Source: Mrakia gelida (taxonomy: Eukaryota > Basidiomycota > Tremellomycetes > Cystofilobasidiales > Mrakiaceae). From it: a stretch of 64,000 nucleotides of DNA. Below are positions 44,989 to 61,600 of the stretch, in pieces. Below the pieces are notes generated by a model. The model saw only the letters and a list, made by a program, of their open reading frames with translations. It ran no database searches and was not told where the DNA came from. Position 1 is the first letter of the stretch. Each line of letters starts with the position of its first letter. The DNA lies in the NCBI GenBank assembly GCA_024345305.1, contig BRON01000002.1, forward strand, positions 1,860,001 to 1,924,000. The letters run 5' to 3'. The translations under genes and the position numbers were made by a program.

Positions 44989-45224
44989 CCGAACGCGAAG
45001 AGGAGGGAGGGAGGGGAGGGGAAAGGAGGAGGGAGAAGGAGAAGATGAAGGTCGAAAGCAAAGTGCGACCTCTCGAAAGCGCGTCCTTCTCCTTCGCCCA
45101 AATGAAAGAAGAGTGCCGCCTATCCATCACGATCTCAAAAACTCCATCCCAATCCTCTCTTGTCTTCCCTCTACCCATATCCACTCCATCGACTCGCGAA
45201 ACCACAACCCAGAAGCTCACCGAA
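44989..45224. promoter_or_regulatory. Shared divergent promoter of CAF-1 large subunit and RFC2
   Basis: Only 236 bp separates the two start codons. It includes a CGCGAAA site (about 45195) and nearby GCGCG and ACGCGAA sequences (about 44993 and 45078). These resemble the SBF/E2F-type element used for G1/S genes in fungi. Both genes act in S phase, so joint control is plausible, but the site is seen by eye only. Confidence 0.5.
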
Positions 45225-47506
45225 ATGGAGGACTCGAACATGTCGGACGTCGAAGAAGGAGGAGTTGAAGCTGGACGGACCTCCATCACTCCCGTCCCTT
45301 CCTCGAGCAAGAAGCCAGATGGAGCAGCTCTCAGAGACAACATTCCTTGGGTAGAGAGATAGTGAGTGTATCTCTCTTTTCGTTATCTCTCGCGAAGGTG
45401 GCGAGAAGGGCAGGTGAGTCAAAGGAAGATGAAGGAGCTGGAGCTGACCTCTCCTCCTCCTCCTCCTCCCTTCTTTGTACTTCTCTCGTTCGTCCTCTCA
45501 AGCCGACCTAAAACTATCGACGACATCGCGAGTCAAGAGAACGTCGTCGCAGTCCTCCAGAAAACCCTCTCCTCCACCAACGTGAGCTCTCTCCTCGTCT
45601 CTACGGACCTCCTCCTTCCATCCGAGCGAGAGCTCACCTCCTCTCCCTTCCTCCCTTCTCTTCCCTTCAGCTCCCTCACATGCTCTTCTACGGACCTCCA
45701 GGGACGGGAAAGACCTCTACCATCCTTGCCTTGGCTCGTCAAATGTTTGGGTACGTACCTTCGTCTCTTCGTTGAGATCGAGGAGGAGCTGAGAAGCTGA
45801 AGAAGATGCGAGCTCGCGGTGGAGCTGACCTCCCTGCTCCCTCCCTCCTCCTCCTTTGCACGACCAGTCCCGACGCCTTCCGAACGCGAGTCCTCGAGCT
45901 GAACGCGTCAGACGAGAGAGGTATCTCTGTGGTTCGAGAGAAGATCAAGAGCTTCGCGAAGGAGACTCCTAGAAACACGGCCGCGGTCGCTTCGTGAGTT
46001 CGCCTCCTCCTCCCAGATCTTGGTCGCTCTCTCCTCGCCTCGTCAGGAGGGACAGCTCGTCTTGCCGTGCTGGAGACGACCTGTATTCGAGGCCCTTCTC
46101 ACTTTCCGAGCTGACTTGACCTTCTTGTTCGTCTCGATCTCATCTCAACAGCGACGGTAAGGTCTACCCTTCACCTCCCTTCAAAATCATCATCCTCGAC
46201 GAGGCCGACTCCATGACCCAGGAAGCTCAGTCCGCTCTGAGAAGGATCATGGAAACCTACTCCAAGATCACGAGGTTCTGTTTGGTGTGCAACTACGTTA
46301 CGAGGTACGTCCCAGCTCTCGTTCTTGGTCGAGTTCAGTTTTGCTCGAGCTGACCTCTTCTGCGTCGCGTTCTCGTGTTCTTCCCGCCACAGGATCATCG
46401 AACCCTTAGCGTCTCGATGCTCGAAGTTCAGGTTCCGAGCCCTGGATATCGGGAGTACGGAGGAGAGGCTGAGGATGATCGCTGATTCGGAGAATGTGAT
46501 GAGGGACGACGGAGTGAGTTCCTTGTTTCTTTCTTCCCTCTGTCCTTAGCTTCCCACCTCGTTCGCATCGACTTCTCGTCCAAGCTGTGGCACAAGGCCG
46601 TATCCATCTGCTGGGCTCGACGTTCACTCGGTGATCGTTCATTTGACTCAATGCTGACTCGCGTTTCTCCTTTTCCGCGTCGCGTCTCCCTCCTTTCCTT
46701 CCTCTTTCCGCCCTCCCTCAGGTCATCGAGCTCCTCATCAAACTCTCGCAAGGAGATCTTCGTCGATCCATCACCCTCCTCCAGTCCGCATCGCGTCTAC
46801 ACGGAGCCGAAGACCCTCCAACGTCGATCTCGAAAGCTTCAGGTGAGTTTCGAATCCGTCCAGCTTCTTTCATTCCTCACTTCGTCTTTCTCTCTTCCTC
46901 CGAGCGCTCGCGTGCTAGCTCCTCCTACTGGTGCTGACGTGCTTGTCGACTCTATCGTTTCCTTTCGCTTCCCTCCAGTCCAAGAAATCGCCGGTACCGT
47001 CCCTGAAGAGGTCCTCACCGTACTTCTTTCCTCGATGGGAGTGGACGAGTTCGGAGGCTACCTTGGATCAGAGTTCAAGGGGAACTTCAACGGAGTCAGG
47101 AACGCTGTGAGGAGGGTCCAGAGGGAGGGTTGGAGTGCTGGAACGGTGCTTTCGCAGGTGAGTCTTCGCGTCTCTTCCTCGACCCTCTCCTTGTCGAGTC
47201 TTCTTCTCTTCCTTTCACAACCCTCCCTCGTCCATCTTCCTCTCCCACCCCACTTCTCTTTCACATCTTCCTCCTTCGTTTCCTCCCACGTCGAGCTGAC
47301 CTCCTCTTTCTCGCGTCTCTCCTTCTTTTTCGTCGCAGATGCACGACATCATCGTCTCCCATCCTCAAATCCCCGCTCGTCCGAAATCCCTCGCCGCTCA
47401 AGCCATGGCCGAGTGCGACAAGGCTCTCTGCGAGGGAGGAGACGAGGAGCTTCAGATGCTCGAGTGCTGCTTGAAGGTCAAGAAGGCGATGGCGCTGGGA
47501 GCTTGA
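45225..47506 (+). CDS. RFC2: Replication factor C small subunit (yeast Rfc2, human RFC4 type)
   Basis: This is one of the AAA+ subunits of the clamp loader that places PCNA on primed DNA. After a short acidic N-terminus ([13 protein letters not shown]) come [37 protein letters not shown] (Walker A), [39 protein letters not shown] (Walker B), [20 protein letters not shown] (sensor 1 and the SRC motif) and [18 protein letters not shown] (sensor 2). The C-terminal collar domain ends [18 protein letters not shown] with SRCSKFRF is closest to yeast Rfc2/human RFC4 among the small subunits. About 8 introns; total about 360 residues. All ATPase residues are intact. Confidence 0.95.
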
Positions 47507-47732
47507 TCGAGCCGAGGCGCGCGTTTTCGATGGGACCCTCTCTCTCTTTTGCTTGTTACTTTCTTTTCCCTTTGCTGTAACGACATCTATGCAACTCCTG
47601 ATTTCGTTCATGCTCGAGAGAAGTCGAAAAGAGCGAGAAGCCTATACAGCGACGAAAGCAGGGGAACTGCGTGTTCCAAAGGACGCGAACCTTGTGAAGT
47701 CGAAGCTCGCCTTCTTTCTCCTTCCATCAACC

Positions 47733-49842
<2,110 letters not shown>

Positions 49843-50045
49843 GAGGGCTCGAGATAGAGGTCAGATGTCGTGCTTTGTTGGCTTGATAGATTTTGGGATA
49901 TAACCGCTTTTCTCGTTTCTTCTCTCTCGCCCTCTCGAAAGAACGAGCACCCAGTTCTCGCGGTCGTCAGGTTCATGAAGCAAAGATTAAACAAACCAGT
50001 CTATAAGTCTAGCTGAGAGAACAATCTTCTCGTCCGAACGGAAAT

Positions 50046-52328
<2,283 letters not shown>

Positions 52329-52640
52329 TCGAAGGCTGGCTGACGGTTGGGAGGGAAGGAGGGGAAGAGAGAGCGATTCGAGCTCAGCTTTCGAGGGAGG
52401 GAAGAACAAGGCGGAAGCGTCGGTGGTGACCGTTTCAACTGAACGAGTGACAGAACAAAAACCTGTCGAGATGGGAGAGAGGAGGAAAAGCTGTGTGATG
52501 GTCGCTTATCGCAATGCCGAGAGAGAGACGATAGGAGAAAGGACGATCAAGATCGGCGACACGAGGGTTGTGAAACGAAGGAGGTTGGGATTTCGATGGC
52601 TGCTACGACGGTCCTCCAAGTTTGAGATAGCGACGAACAA
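52329..52640 (-). promoter_or_regulatory. Upstream region of the glucanase gene
   Basis: 312 bp between the glucanase start and the stop of the WW-domain gene, both on the minus strand. It must carry the glucanase promoter and the short 3' UTR of the WW gene. No motif is recognised. Confidence 0.5.
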
Positions 52641-53912
52641 CTACGAGCGAAGCCAACTGTTCCTCTGGGTCTTTTTGGCTGAGAAGAGAGATGAAAGGAG
52701 GAGAGAGGGCGGTCAGCTCACGGACGAAGAGGCGACGAGATCGAAGTTGGAGCGAGTCGCGACTAACCTTCCTTCTTCTCCTTGAATCGGTTCTGTCCAC
52801 GCACATACGAAGAAAGCGCAGAGAGCGTCAGCTCGTGTTCTTTTCACAGCTCCCAACTAAGAAGATACGTCTCCGACTCACCACATCCGCCCTCGACAGC
52901 TTCTTCCTCTTCCCACCTCCCTCCTCCTCAGCCCTCTGCCTCTCATGCTCCTCCTCTCTCTCCCTGTCCCAAGCCTCCTGATCGAAGAACGCTCCGTTCT
53001 GCCTCTTGGCCCTGTTGTACTCGCTCAGATGATCCGGCGTCCTGTTCGGATCCGAGTCGAACCTCCCTGTCCGCTGGTTGAAACGCGCCGTCGAGGTGTA
53101 GGAAGCGTTGGGGTTCAAGGGGTTGTAGGACGGAGGGAGGAGATGGGAGAGTCCTGGATCGATACCTCCGTACGAGGAGGCTGAGGGAGGTTGTTGGTAG
53201 GGAGTTGAGGAGGAGGAGGAGGAGCCGTAGGAGAAGGGAGTCGTAGTGGGTTGTTGGCGTTGAGGTGGGTAGGCGGAGGAGGAGGAAGAAGATTGGCCGG
53301 GGAGGGTGGTAGCTGAGGGATCCCATACGGGTGACTCTCCTCCTGTAGCGGTCGTTGTAGGTGTGGGTTCGGAGGCAGGAGCGTTGGGATCGACGAGGGG
53401 GTTGGTCCAGGTCGTCTCCATCGTCTCGGTGTTGTAGAAGTAGTACACTGACGAGCAGAGACGCAGATGTCAGGCCCGGTTCTTCGTAACTAACAAAACG
53501 AGCTATACGACTCACTATTTTGAGCTGGAGACCAGACGGCCTGCCACGAGTGAGGTGCTGGGACGGCCGAGGCAGAAGGTTGAGCTCCCTCTCCTCCTTC
53601 GACTCCTGCTTCAGCTGCCGCTATAGCCCTGCTAATGGCATCCTCGACTTCCTCAGCTGTCTTGAGAGGAGCGGCAGAAGCTGCTGGAGGAGGCGCATCC
53701 TCGTTGTCCGAGTCCTGAGCGTCCTCGACTGTTGCTGGTCGACCTTTGGAAGGGAGGGAGGAGGAGGAAGGAGCAGGAGGAAGGGCGTCCACAGACTCGA
53801 CGGCTTCCGTAGAGGATTCTTCGACTTCTTTTGACGATGGAGGAGGGGAGGAAGGAGTCTCTGGCGGTGTCTCTGCTGATGAGGAGTCTACTGGACTGGC
53901 GGGAGCTGACAT
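52641..53912 (-). CDS. WW-domain protein, probable mRNA-processing factor
   Basis: The start at 53912 opens MSAPASPVDSSSAETPP, and the first 100 residues are acidic and disordered. A WW domain spans an intron: SWQAVWSPAQN then YYFYNTETMETTWTNP, with both signature tryptophans and the final proline. A Ser/Pro/Tyr-rich linker follows. The C-terminal part is conserved in style: TARFNQRTGRFDSDPNRTP, EYNRAKRQNGAFFDQEAWD, then a charged helix and basic tail (GGGKRKKLSRADV, NRFKEKKEAKKTQRNSWLRS). Such basic tails after a WW domain occur in fungal spliceosome-associated proteins, but this is inference. It shares a 108-bp divergent promoter with GPI16. Confidence 0.75.
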
Positions 53913-54020
53913 GGTCGGTTTGAAGGGTTGAGAGGGAAGGAGGAGTTGGAGGGAAGGAGACAGACGAGATTCGGATCTCTTGACTTGCAACGGCCATCTC
54001 GTTTTCGCAGGGAGGCAAAA
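53913..54020. promoter_or_regulatory. Very short divergent promoter of the WW gene and GPI16
   Basis: The two ATGs lie 108 bp apart, so both promoters and 5' UTRs must overlap or start sites must be very close to the coding regions. No TATA-like sequence is visible. Confidence 0.6.
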
Positions 54021-56448
54021 ATGCTTCCTCTATCACTCCTCGCTCTGCTACTCGTCCAGCCTCTAGTAGCCGTAGCGACCTCAAGTCCTTCGACGACGAT
54101 CGAGACGTTCGACGAGCATCTTCACGTTCGACCTCTTCCAGATGGAAAGGTCAACGCTCGTTTCTCCTTCGTGACTCACTCATCAAATCCTCACAGTCAG
54201 TACATACGACTGCTCGTTCTTTTCATTGATCCCGTGCTGACCTTGATGCTTGTATCTCCGCCTTAGCCCATCACTCTCTCTCTCCAGCTCCCCTCCTCGC
54301 CCTCCTCCGAGCTCATCAAGCGGACGCCTTCGAGCTCGCCTTGACTGCTGGAACCTGGGATCACTCGAGATGGGGCTATCCGTTAGGAGGAACCGGTGGA
54401 ACTGGTGCAGAGCTTTGGGCTTGGATGGGAGAGTCAGAAGAGTGAGCCCTTCTCCCGTTGTTGAGCTCGCTCCTTCTCTTGAGCTCAAGCTGACACGTCG
54501 ATGCTTCTCCCTTCTCCTTTCAGTCCCGACGACAGACACAACTCCCTTCTGCACTCCGTCTCGGGTCTCTTCTGTGCCTCCCTAGGCCAAGCGTTGACCA
54601 ACAGCTTCACCACTCGACCCTACATCCCTCATCTCACTTCTCCTCTCGGTTCGTCGCCCTCGTCCTCCTCTCCTCCCATCGCCTCTCTTCTTCCAAGCTC
54701 ATTTTTGTGTTCTCCCTTGCACTTTCGTCACCCAGAACCATCTCCTCACCACTCTACATCCCCTCCTTCATCCCTCTGCACCGAAAACCTCACTCCTTTC
54801 CTCAAACTCCTCCCTTCCAAAGGTCGTTCAGGAATCTCCGCCCTTCTCAAAAGCCATCGGGTCTTCGAGGGGAACTGGCACTCCATGAGCGTCAAGGTTC
54901 GACGAGAAGAAGACGGAGGGATCAGGACGGAGCTGGGCTTTGAGGTCGTTTGGGATCTGGTGGGAAGAAAGAAGGCAGGAGGGTTGACGAGTGAGTTTTC
55001 CGGTAGTCGAGGGTCGAGTCGCGTCGAGCGAGAAACGGAGAAGCTGACCTTCGATCTTCTCTGTGCTGTTTATGCAGACCTATCACTCCAAAAGATCTTC
55101 AAAAGCTCTCTCCCAGCACCTTTCCCTCCTGCGTTGTCGTCGTTCCTGACCTTGGAGCTACCGGGATGGCAAGGCGAGGAGGGAAAGGACTTCAGTCTCA
55201 GTCATTCGCTCAACTTCGTGACTCGAGCCAGGGCTGGAGGAGTAGATAGCATCACTTGGGATCTGAAGGCAGGTCAGTAGCAGCTCTTTTTGCTTTCTCG
55301 CTATGCTTTTGCTGAACCCTTTCGTCTTTGCAGTCGGTCAATCGTTCGACTTCAGCCTTCAACACACCGACTCGACTTCGTTCTTCGTCTTCCGTGAGTT
55401 CCTGATCTCCACTCTCGCTCTTCAACCACAGTCCCTGGCTAACACGCCCACCTTCTACCTTCTCATCGTCTTCAGCGAAATCCTACCCGCTCCCACCTCT
55501 CTCCATCCACCGAACCCTCCTCGGTTCCTCCCAGACCTCCGGAGCCTTCCTCACCCTCCTCACCAACGCCTCTCCCTTCCCTCGTCAAGCAGTACTCATG
55601 GAAGAGTGGCCTTGGTGGGTCGGAGCATGGCTAGGAGAACGATCCGTCTCCGTTGATGGCATTGAGAGAGGTGAGTCCGCGTCAACGCGTCGCGCTCGAA
55701 TCTCTCATCCCCCACCTTTCGCGTCGTCTTCGCACAAGCTGATTTCTTCCTTCCTTCTCGCTCTTCTCCTCGCTTCTTTTTCTCTTGCACTTTGTCTTCT
55801 CGCCGGCTCAGCCGATCTTCTTCCCACCCTCTCCTACACCCCCTCCCTCCCTCACACCCGCCCAACAACCCTCCTCACCCACATCAACCTCCCACCCAAC
55901 TCAACCGTCCGGATCCACACCCCCTTCCTCAAACAGTTCCTGCAGTACAACGAGCATCTCCCTGATGCGTCTAGAGGGTTCGAACTTTGGGCGGCGGTGC
56001 TGTTTCCGATTCCCTTTTCGTCGGAGGGGGAGGGAGGGGATGGAAACGAGGTTGCCGTCCCTTCAAAGATCTACACCACCAACCTCCTCGTCGATCTGGC
56101 GGTGCCGGACTTCTCAATGCCTTACAATGTCATTATTATGACTTCGACGGTTATTGCGCTGTTCTTTGGGAGGTGAGTTGACTCGATACACTCCGACGAC
56201 AAGAAGGGAAGGGCAACGAACGCGAAGCTGACTTTCTCCGAACGCGGTTGGCTTTTCGTTTTGACAGTATCTTCAACCCTCTGACTCGCCGACTGATGGC
56301 TGTGCGGGTGGAAGGAGGGAGTGTGGTGGGTAGGATCGAGGGGGAGGATTGGGACGCTCAGGAGGTTGAGGTCGCGAAGGAGGAGGACGGGAAGGACGCG
56401 ACGACGGAGAAGGCGAAGCTGGACGAGTTGGGGAAGCCTTTGCTTTGA
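54021..56448 (+). CDS. GPI16: GPI transamidase component GPI16 (PIG-T)
   Basis: This is the structural ER-luminal subunit of the complex that attaches GPI anchors to proteins. The ATG at 54021 opens MLPLSLLALLLVQPLVAVAT, a clear signal peptide, then ETFDEHLHVRPLPDGKVNAR. Family blocks: GTWDHSRWGYPLGGTGGTGA, SLGQALTNSF, VFEGNWHSMSVKV, HRTLLGSSQTSGAFLTLLTN, MEEWPWWVGAWLGERSVSVD and KIYTTNLLVDLAVPDFSMPY, followed by the single transmembrane segment NVIIMTSTVIALFFGSIFN. A short acidic cytosolic tail follows. About 8 introns; about 620 residues, as expected. One long first-half exon contains a Ser/Pro-rich insertion (around 54650-54800). It is convergent with the NAD(P)HX dehydratase (103 bp). Confidence 0.93.
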
Positions 56449-56551
56449 GGAGATAAACATGCGTGGAATTAAGATCTCTATTTGCTTTAGACAACACGGC
56501 TAGGTCGTCAAAGTTCATTCAGAAAGATCGAAAGCGAAAGATCGTCGTCGT

Positions 56552-58330
56552 CTACTCCTTCTTCCTCTCCTCCCCGAGTACGCTCTCAAACGCGTTCCCA
56601 ACCTCGAGCATGACGTCGGAAGTCTGCATCGACCGGCCGTGCTTCTTAAAAGCGAGCCGAGAGGCCTCCCGAGTGACGGAGGAGGCGGCGTACTGGGTTT
56701 GACGAAGGAAGGAAAAAAAGACGAAAGAGGGTCAACTCAAGTCAACTTCGGGGACTCCCCACGAGGAGAGAGAACGAGAGAACGCACAGCAGCCAAAACA
56801 GCCAGAGGAGCGACCTCTTGATCCTTGGATGGCGGTGTGGGAGTCACGTCGCTGCAAGGACAGAGAACGAGACGCGTCGAAGTCAGCTTCGCGAATGGAA
56901 CGAGCGATGTGAGCTCGGTTGACGGCGAGCTTACTTGTAGCCTCCCTCTCCCCACATCCCAGCCCACCCAGCAAGTACTCCCACTGCACCAGAAAGGATG
57001 TCTCCTTGACCGCCACAGCGTTTGAGTCCTCCTTCGACCTTGTTCTCAAGCGTGAGCGGTTTGGAGTCGAGGAAGGGGACAGGTCGACCGTTGGAGATGA
57101 TGTCTGCCGAGTGGCGTGCCGATATAAGGGGAGAGCAATTGTGGAAAGATGAGCCAGGCACGAAAGAAGGAAAGAGGTCAACGAAGACGAGACGAACCGG
57201 TCGCTCCCTTCTGCAAAACGGTGACGTTCCCGAGAGACGAGGCTAGCAGATGGCACATCTCGTCAAGCGAAGTTTTCGGATCAATCCCCTGAAGACCAGA
57301 AAACGAGGAGTACATCCAGGTCAGCCTTCGTCGCGTTCGAAAAGCTCAACGTCGTGCTTCCCTTCCAAACTCACCATCTTCTCGCACAACCTCTTGTTCT
57401 CCATCACGTTCGGAGTCAAGATAGCTTTCTCGTACCCCTTTATCAAGCTAGGATCCTCGGTAACCATCCAGAGCCCATCCGCATCGAGCACGACCCATTT
57501 CCCAAGCTCCTTCGCGACGGCGAGACAGTCCCTCCCAAAAACTTGCATCTCGTCATCCCGACCGAGTCCAGGGCCGATGACGAGGCAGTGGAGACGAGAG
57601 ATGAGGGATGTGAGAGTATCGTGGGAGGGAGGGGAGGAAGAGTCGAGGATGGTGTGGACGATGAGATCGGGCGAGTAGGTCTGGACGGGGAAGGTCGAGG
57701 AAGATGGGCGAGTGGTGAGCTGAGCTCTTTCTGGGATGCGTAGGTAGATAGGGAAATCCGAACCTTGATAACGGCTCCAGCCTTGGGTTCACAGATAACG
57801 TGAGCGAGATCGGCTCCCTGGCGAAGAAGAGGGAGGAGGGAAGTTCAGGTCGAGCTCGCGAAAGCGGAGGGAGGGAAAGAGATGGAGGGTTGAGGCTGTT
57901 GGACTCACGATTTTCATCGCAGCCAGTGACGAAAAGTATGGGGCGCCAGTATAATCAGCCGATCCACCGACTACTCCAATCCTAGATGGAGGGGAGAGAT
58001 GAAGGTTGAGTTCGAAGGTCAGCTCGCTGAACCGGAAGGTCGACTTCCTCCCTCCCTCCGTCCTTCAGCTTCGATGTCCGGAACAAGAGACTCTTCCTTC
58101 GCCCGCATCAGCGCGAGTTAAAAACTCACCTTCCTGCCTGACCCTTGTGTAGCTTTGACGAGAGAGGTGGGATGAACTGCGAGAAAGGGAAGGAAGGGAG
58201 GGAGGGAGGGGGTGGTCAGCTCGAGCTCAACGAGATCGATCACCTTCTCGTTCGCCTTTCTTTGGAGGAAAGTCACCTTCTTCGCTTGAGAGATGAGCGC
58301 TTGATGGGTAGACGAGGAGGATGATGCCAT
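56552..58330 (-). CDS. NNR2: ATP-dependent NAD(P)H-hydrate dehydratase
   Basis: The enzyme repairs damaged NADH/NADPH hydrates using ATP or ADP. The start at 58330 gives [19 protein letters not shown]. Carbohydrate-kinase-type (YjeF C-terminal) blocks follow: [81 protein letters not shown], and the anion-hole/catalytic loop [14 protein letters not shown]. It ends [10 protein letters not shown] with TAG at 56552-56554. About 350 residues in about 7 exons. There is no N-terminal epimerase domain, so it is the stand-alone dehydratase as in fungi and animals. A short N-terminus without clear presequence suggests the cytosol. Confidence 0.93.
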
Positions 58331-58698
58331 CTTGACAAGTCGTGAGATTCTAGAGAAATGAATGATGAGAGGGAGAGGGGGAGGAGGAGATGGCCGTACG
58401 AAGGAAGGAGTCGAAATGGTGAGCTCCAACACACTCCTTCTCCCGAAAAGAGGGCTCTTTTGGACCGTCAAAAAGGCGCGTGAAAATTTCACCTCACGCA
58501 GATTTGTGATCAATTAACTCGGCAGCTGAAAACGCCCACACTCGCGAAAAAATATTCCTATTCGAACCTGTCGAGCCCCTTCGAGAGACGTCGTCAGATG
58601 ACGATGGGCCAACTTCGATCTCTTTCCTCTCTTCCTCCCCCCTCCCTCCCTTCCTTCTCCCAACCCCCACCTTCTCAAAAACCCACAAAACTACAACC
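58331..58698. promoter_or_regulatory. Divergent promoter of the dehydratase and the HAM1-like gene
   Basis: The 368 bp between the two starts include an AT-richer core at about 58500-58560 (GATCAATTAACTC, GCGAAAAAATATTCC) and CT-rich leader sequence just before 58699. It must serve both genes. Confidence 0.55.
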
Positions 58699-61600
58699 AT
58701 GTCCACTGAACGATCCCCCCTCCTCCCTACTCACGTCCAACCCTCTCAGGAGACTGTCGATGAGACTCGCAAGACCGCTTTCCACATCGCTGCAGCCCTG
58801 GGTGCTCTACGAGCTGGCAAGCGTGAGCTCCATCTCTCGCCACTATCCTTCCTTAGTTCTTCGCTGACTGTCCTCTTCATCTCTTCTTTGTTCCGTATAG
58901 TTCCATCTCACGATCAGATCGACAAGCTCCTCCAGGCCGCCCTCGACAGCGACGTTCTCTCCCTCGGTGTTGGAGTCGGACGAACCGGTCGACTCTCTGA
59001 GGAAGGAGCACGAGTCGTGAAGTCTTTCCGAGAGGTCGTCGAGGCCGTCCGAGTCGTCGGTGAGCAGAAGAACGGAGACGACAAGATCCAGGACACTCTC
59101 TGGTCCCTCTCTCAGGTCGAAGTCCCATCTCCTCCCTCTCGACTCGACGTCTCCACCTCCTCCACCATCCCCTCGCGAAAAGTCCGTTTCAGTCTTCTTC
59201 TCGCTTCTTCCTTCTCTCCACAGTTCGCTAACCTTCCCTCCTTCCTCTTTCCGCCTACAGGAAATCGACGCCGACTCTCGAGCTCTCCTCTCGTCGCTTC
59301 AGAAGATCCTCACGCTCCTCCTCACTTCGAGCGAGTTCAGGAAGGTCATCAACTCTGCTATCCAGCTCTCCAGCTCCATCCTCGCCGACGCTGCTGGCAA
59401 GGTCGCTGATAACGCGTCTCAGTTGGAGAAGAAGGCTAGGGAGACTGAGGGAGACGTGAGTTCGATGGATCTCGTCGACTGACCGTCGCGACGACCGAAT
59501 CACGCGGCTGATCCTCTTTCTCGCCCGTTTCTTCTCCCCAGGACAAGCCCATCGATATCGACTCGACTAAGAAGAAGGGAAAGAAGGTCGCTAAGGGTCT
59601 CGCTAGTGGTCGACTCCAGGGAGAGGCGAGGGAGGAGGTCATCAACCAGTTCGAGGGACTTTCCAAGGTTCGTTCGTTGTTCCTCTGCCGGATCTTCGCG
59701 AAACTCCGTTCGCTGACTTTTACGCGCTTCCTTCCTCTCGCAGTACTTCGAGGACAAGATCTCTGGAGACGACGAGATCAAGGACCAGCTCTTCGAGAAG
59801 CTCAAGGCCGTCGTTGTTGACGTTCAGTCCAACAAGGTGAGTCTCGTTTCTGGCTCGTCCGCCGTCCCGTCGTTCGTCGAGCTCACGCGCCTTCGTCTTC
59901 CCACCTACAGGACTACCAATCTTCCATCGACACCATCCTCAAGCTCGTCAAGAAGTACGGTTCGAAGGCCGAGCAGATCGCTGAGGCTGCGAGCGAGAAG
60001 GTCTCCGAGGAGGCTGATCAGTCGTATCTCCAGAACGCCCTCGGAAACACCAAGGAGATCATCGAGTCCTTCGCGTCTGGAGAGTCTCTCGATCCCGTTC
60101 TCGATGCCGCGAAGAGCTTGAAGGAGGATGTCGAGAAGGACGATCGGTGAGCCCCGTCGCTCTCTTCGTTCGACGCGTCCGAAACTTCGAGCTGACTCGC
60201 ATCCTTCTCGGGTCGTTTCCCCAGAGTCTCCAAGTTCTTCGACGACCTCGGAAACTTCATTGAGGCTTCTCTCAAGGTCGAGGGATACGTCACCTCCCAG
60301 CGAGCCTACCGAAGGTCGTCCGAGCTCTGGGAGCGAGGACAGAAGCTCGCTACCGAGAACTCTCGATACAAGAAGGACATCGAGGACCTCTCCTCCTCCC
60401 TCACCGCCTTCTCCGAGGCTCTCGCCGATGATCCCGCCACCTGTGAGCCTCACAACCTTCCCTCCTACCTATCTTTGGCATTTTTTTCTTCCTCTTACAT
60501 GCTCACACCTCGCCTTCCTCTCTCGCTTCCTCTCGTTCGGCAGCCGAGCTCGCCTACAAGCTCGAGGACTTTGGAGCCGAGCTCACCCACGCTGGAAAGT
60601 CGGGTATCAACGCTCTCAAGGGTGAGTCGCGACTCCCTTCCTTTCGGCGGTTCGATGTCGGCCTTGTACTGACCCTCCCTCTTTCACCTAGCCGAGAGCT
60701 CTGGTCTCTACCGAGATGTCGTCGACGTTGTTATCCCTCGACTCGTCGCCCTCGTCAAGGAGATCCCTCTTCCTCGCACCGAGTTCACCTCTGCGGACGT
60801 CGACTTCGCCATCGACGACCTTCGAATCGAGTCCGCTTCCTTCATCCCGGATTCCATTCGAGTCATCCAGCACAACGACCTCTCCCTCACCCAGGGATAC
60901 GCTGCCTACGCCGCCGATTACGACGGATCCCTTCGAGTCCGAGTCGACGGTCTTCGATTCAACGCTCGAGATATCTCCTACTGGGTCCACAAGAAGACCG
61001 GTGTCATCAGCTTCGAGGACGAGGGACTTCTCGCTGTCTCGTTCGACAACAAGGTCCGTTTTCGGGCTCCCTCCTCTCGTCCCTCTTTCACTCGAGCCCA
61101 ACTGACCTGACCTTCTCTTTATGTCTCTTTCTCAGGGAATCTCCTTCGACATCGAGCTCGAGAACGCCTCGGAGGCCGACAGGGAGTCGTTCTTCGTCGT
61201 CAAGTCTGTCAACGTCGACATCAGCGACCTCGAGTACGCCATCAGCAGGAACAAGGTAAGCATCTTCGCTGCGATCTCTTCTCGGGAACCAAAAGCCAAA
61301 ATTTAACTCTTGTTCCGCCTTTCCTCCTTACAGTCGTGGCTCCTCTGGCTCGCGTCCGGAACCGTCTCGGGACTCATCAAGAAAGTCTTGAAGTCGTCGC
61401 TTGAGTCTCAAATCGCCACCTACCTCCGAAACGCCGATCTCGAGCTCTACGGACTCCAGAACCGAGCTATCGCCGCTACCAACGCGAAGCCCACCGCTCT
61501 CAAGTTCGTCGAATCTCCTCGCTCTCGAATCGTCTTTCGGATTGTCGTGAGCTGCTCACTGACCTCTGCTCCGTCTTTGGTTCGTTTCATCAGCTACGTC

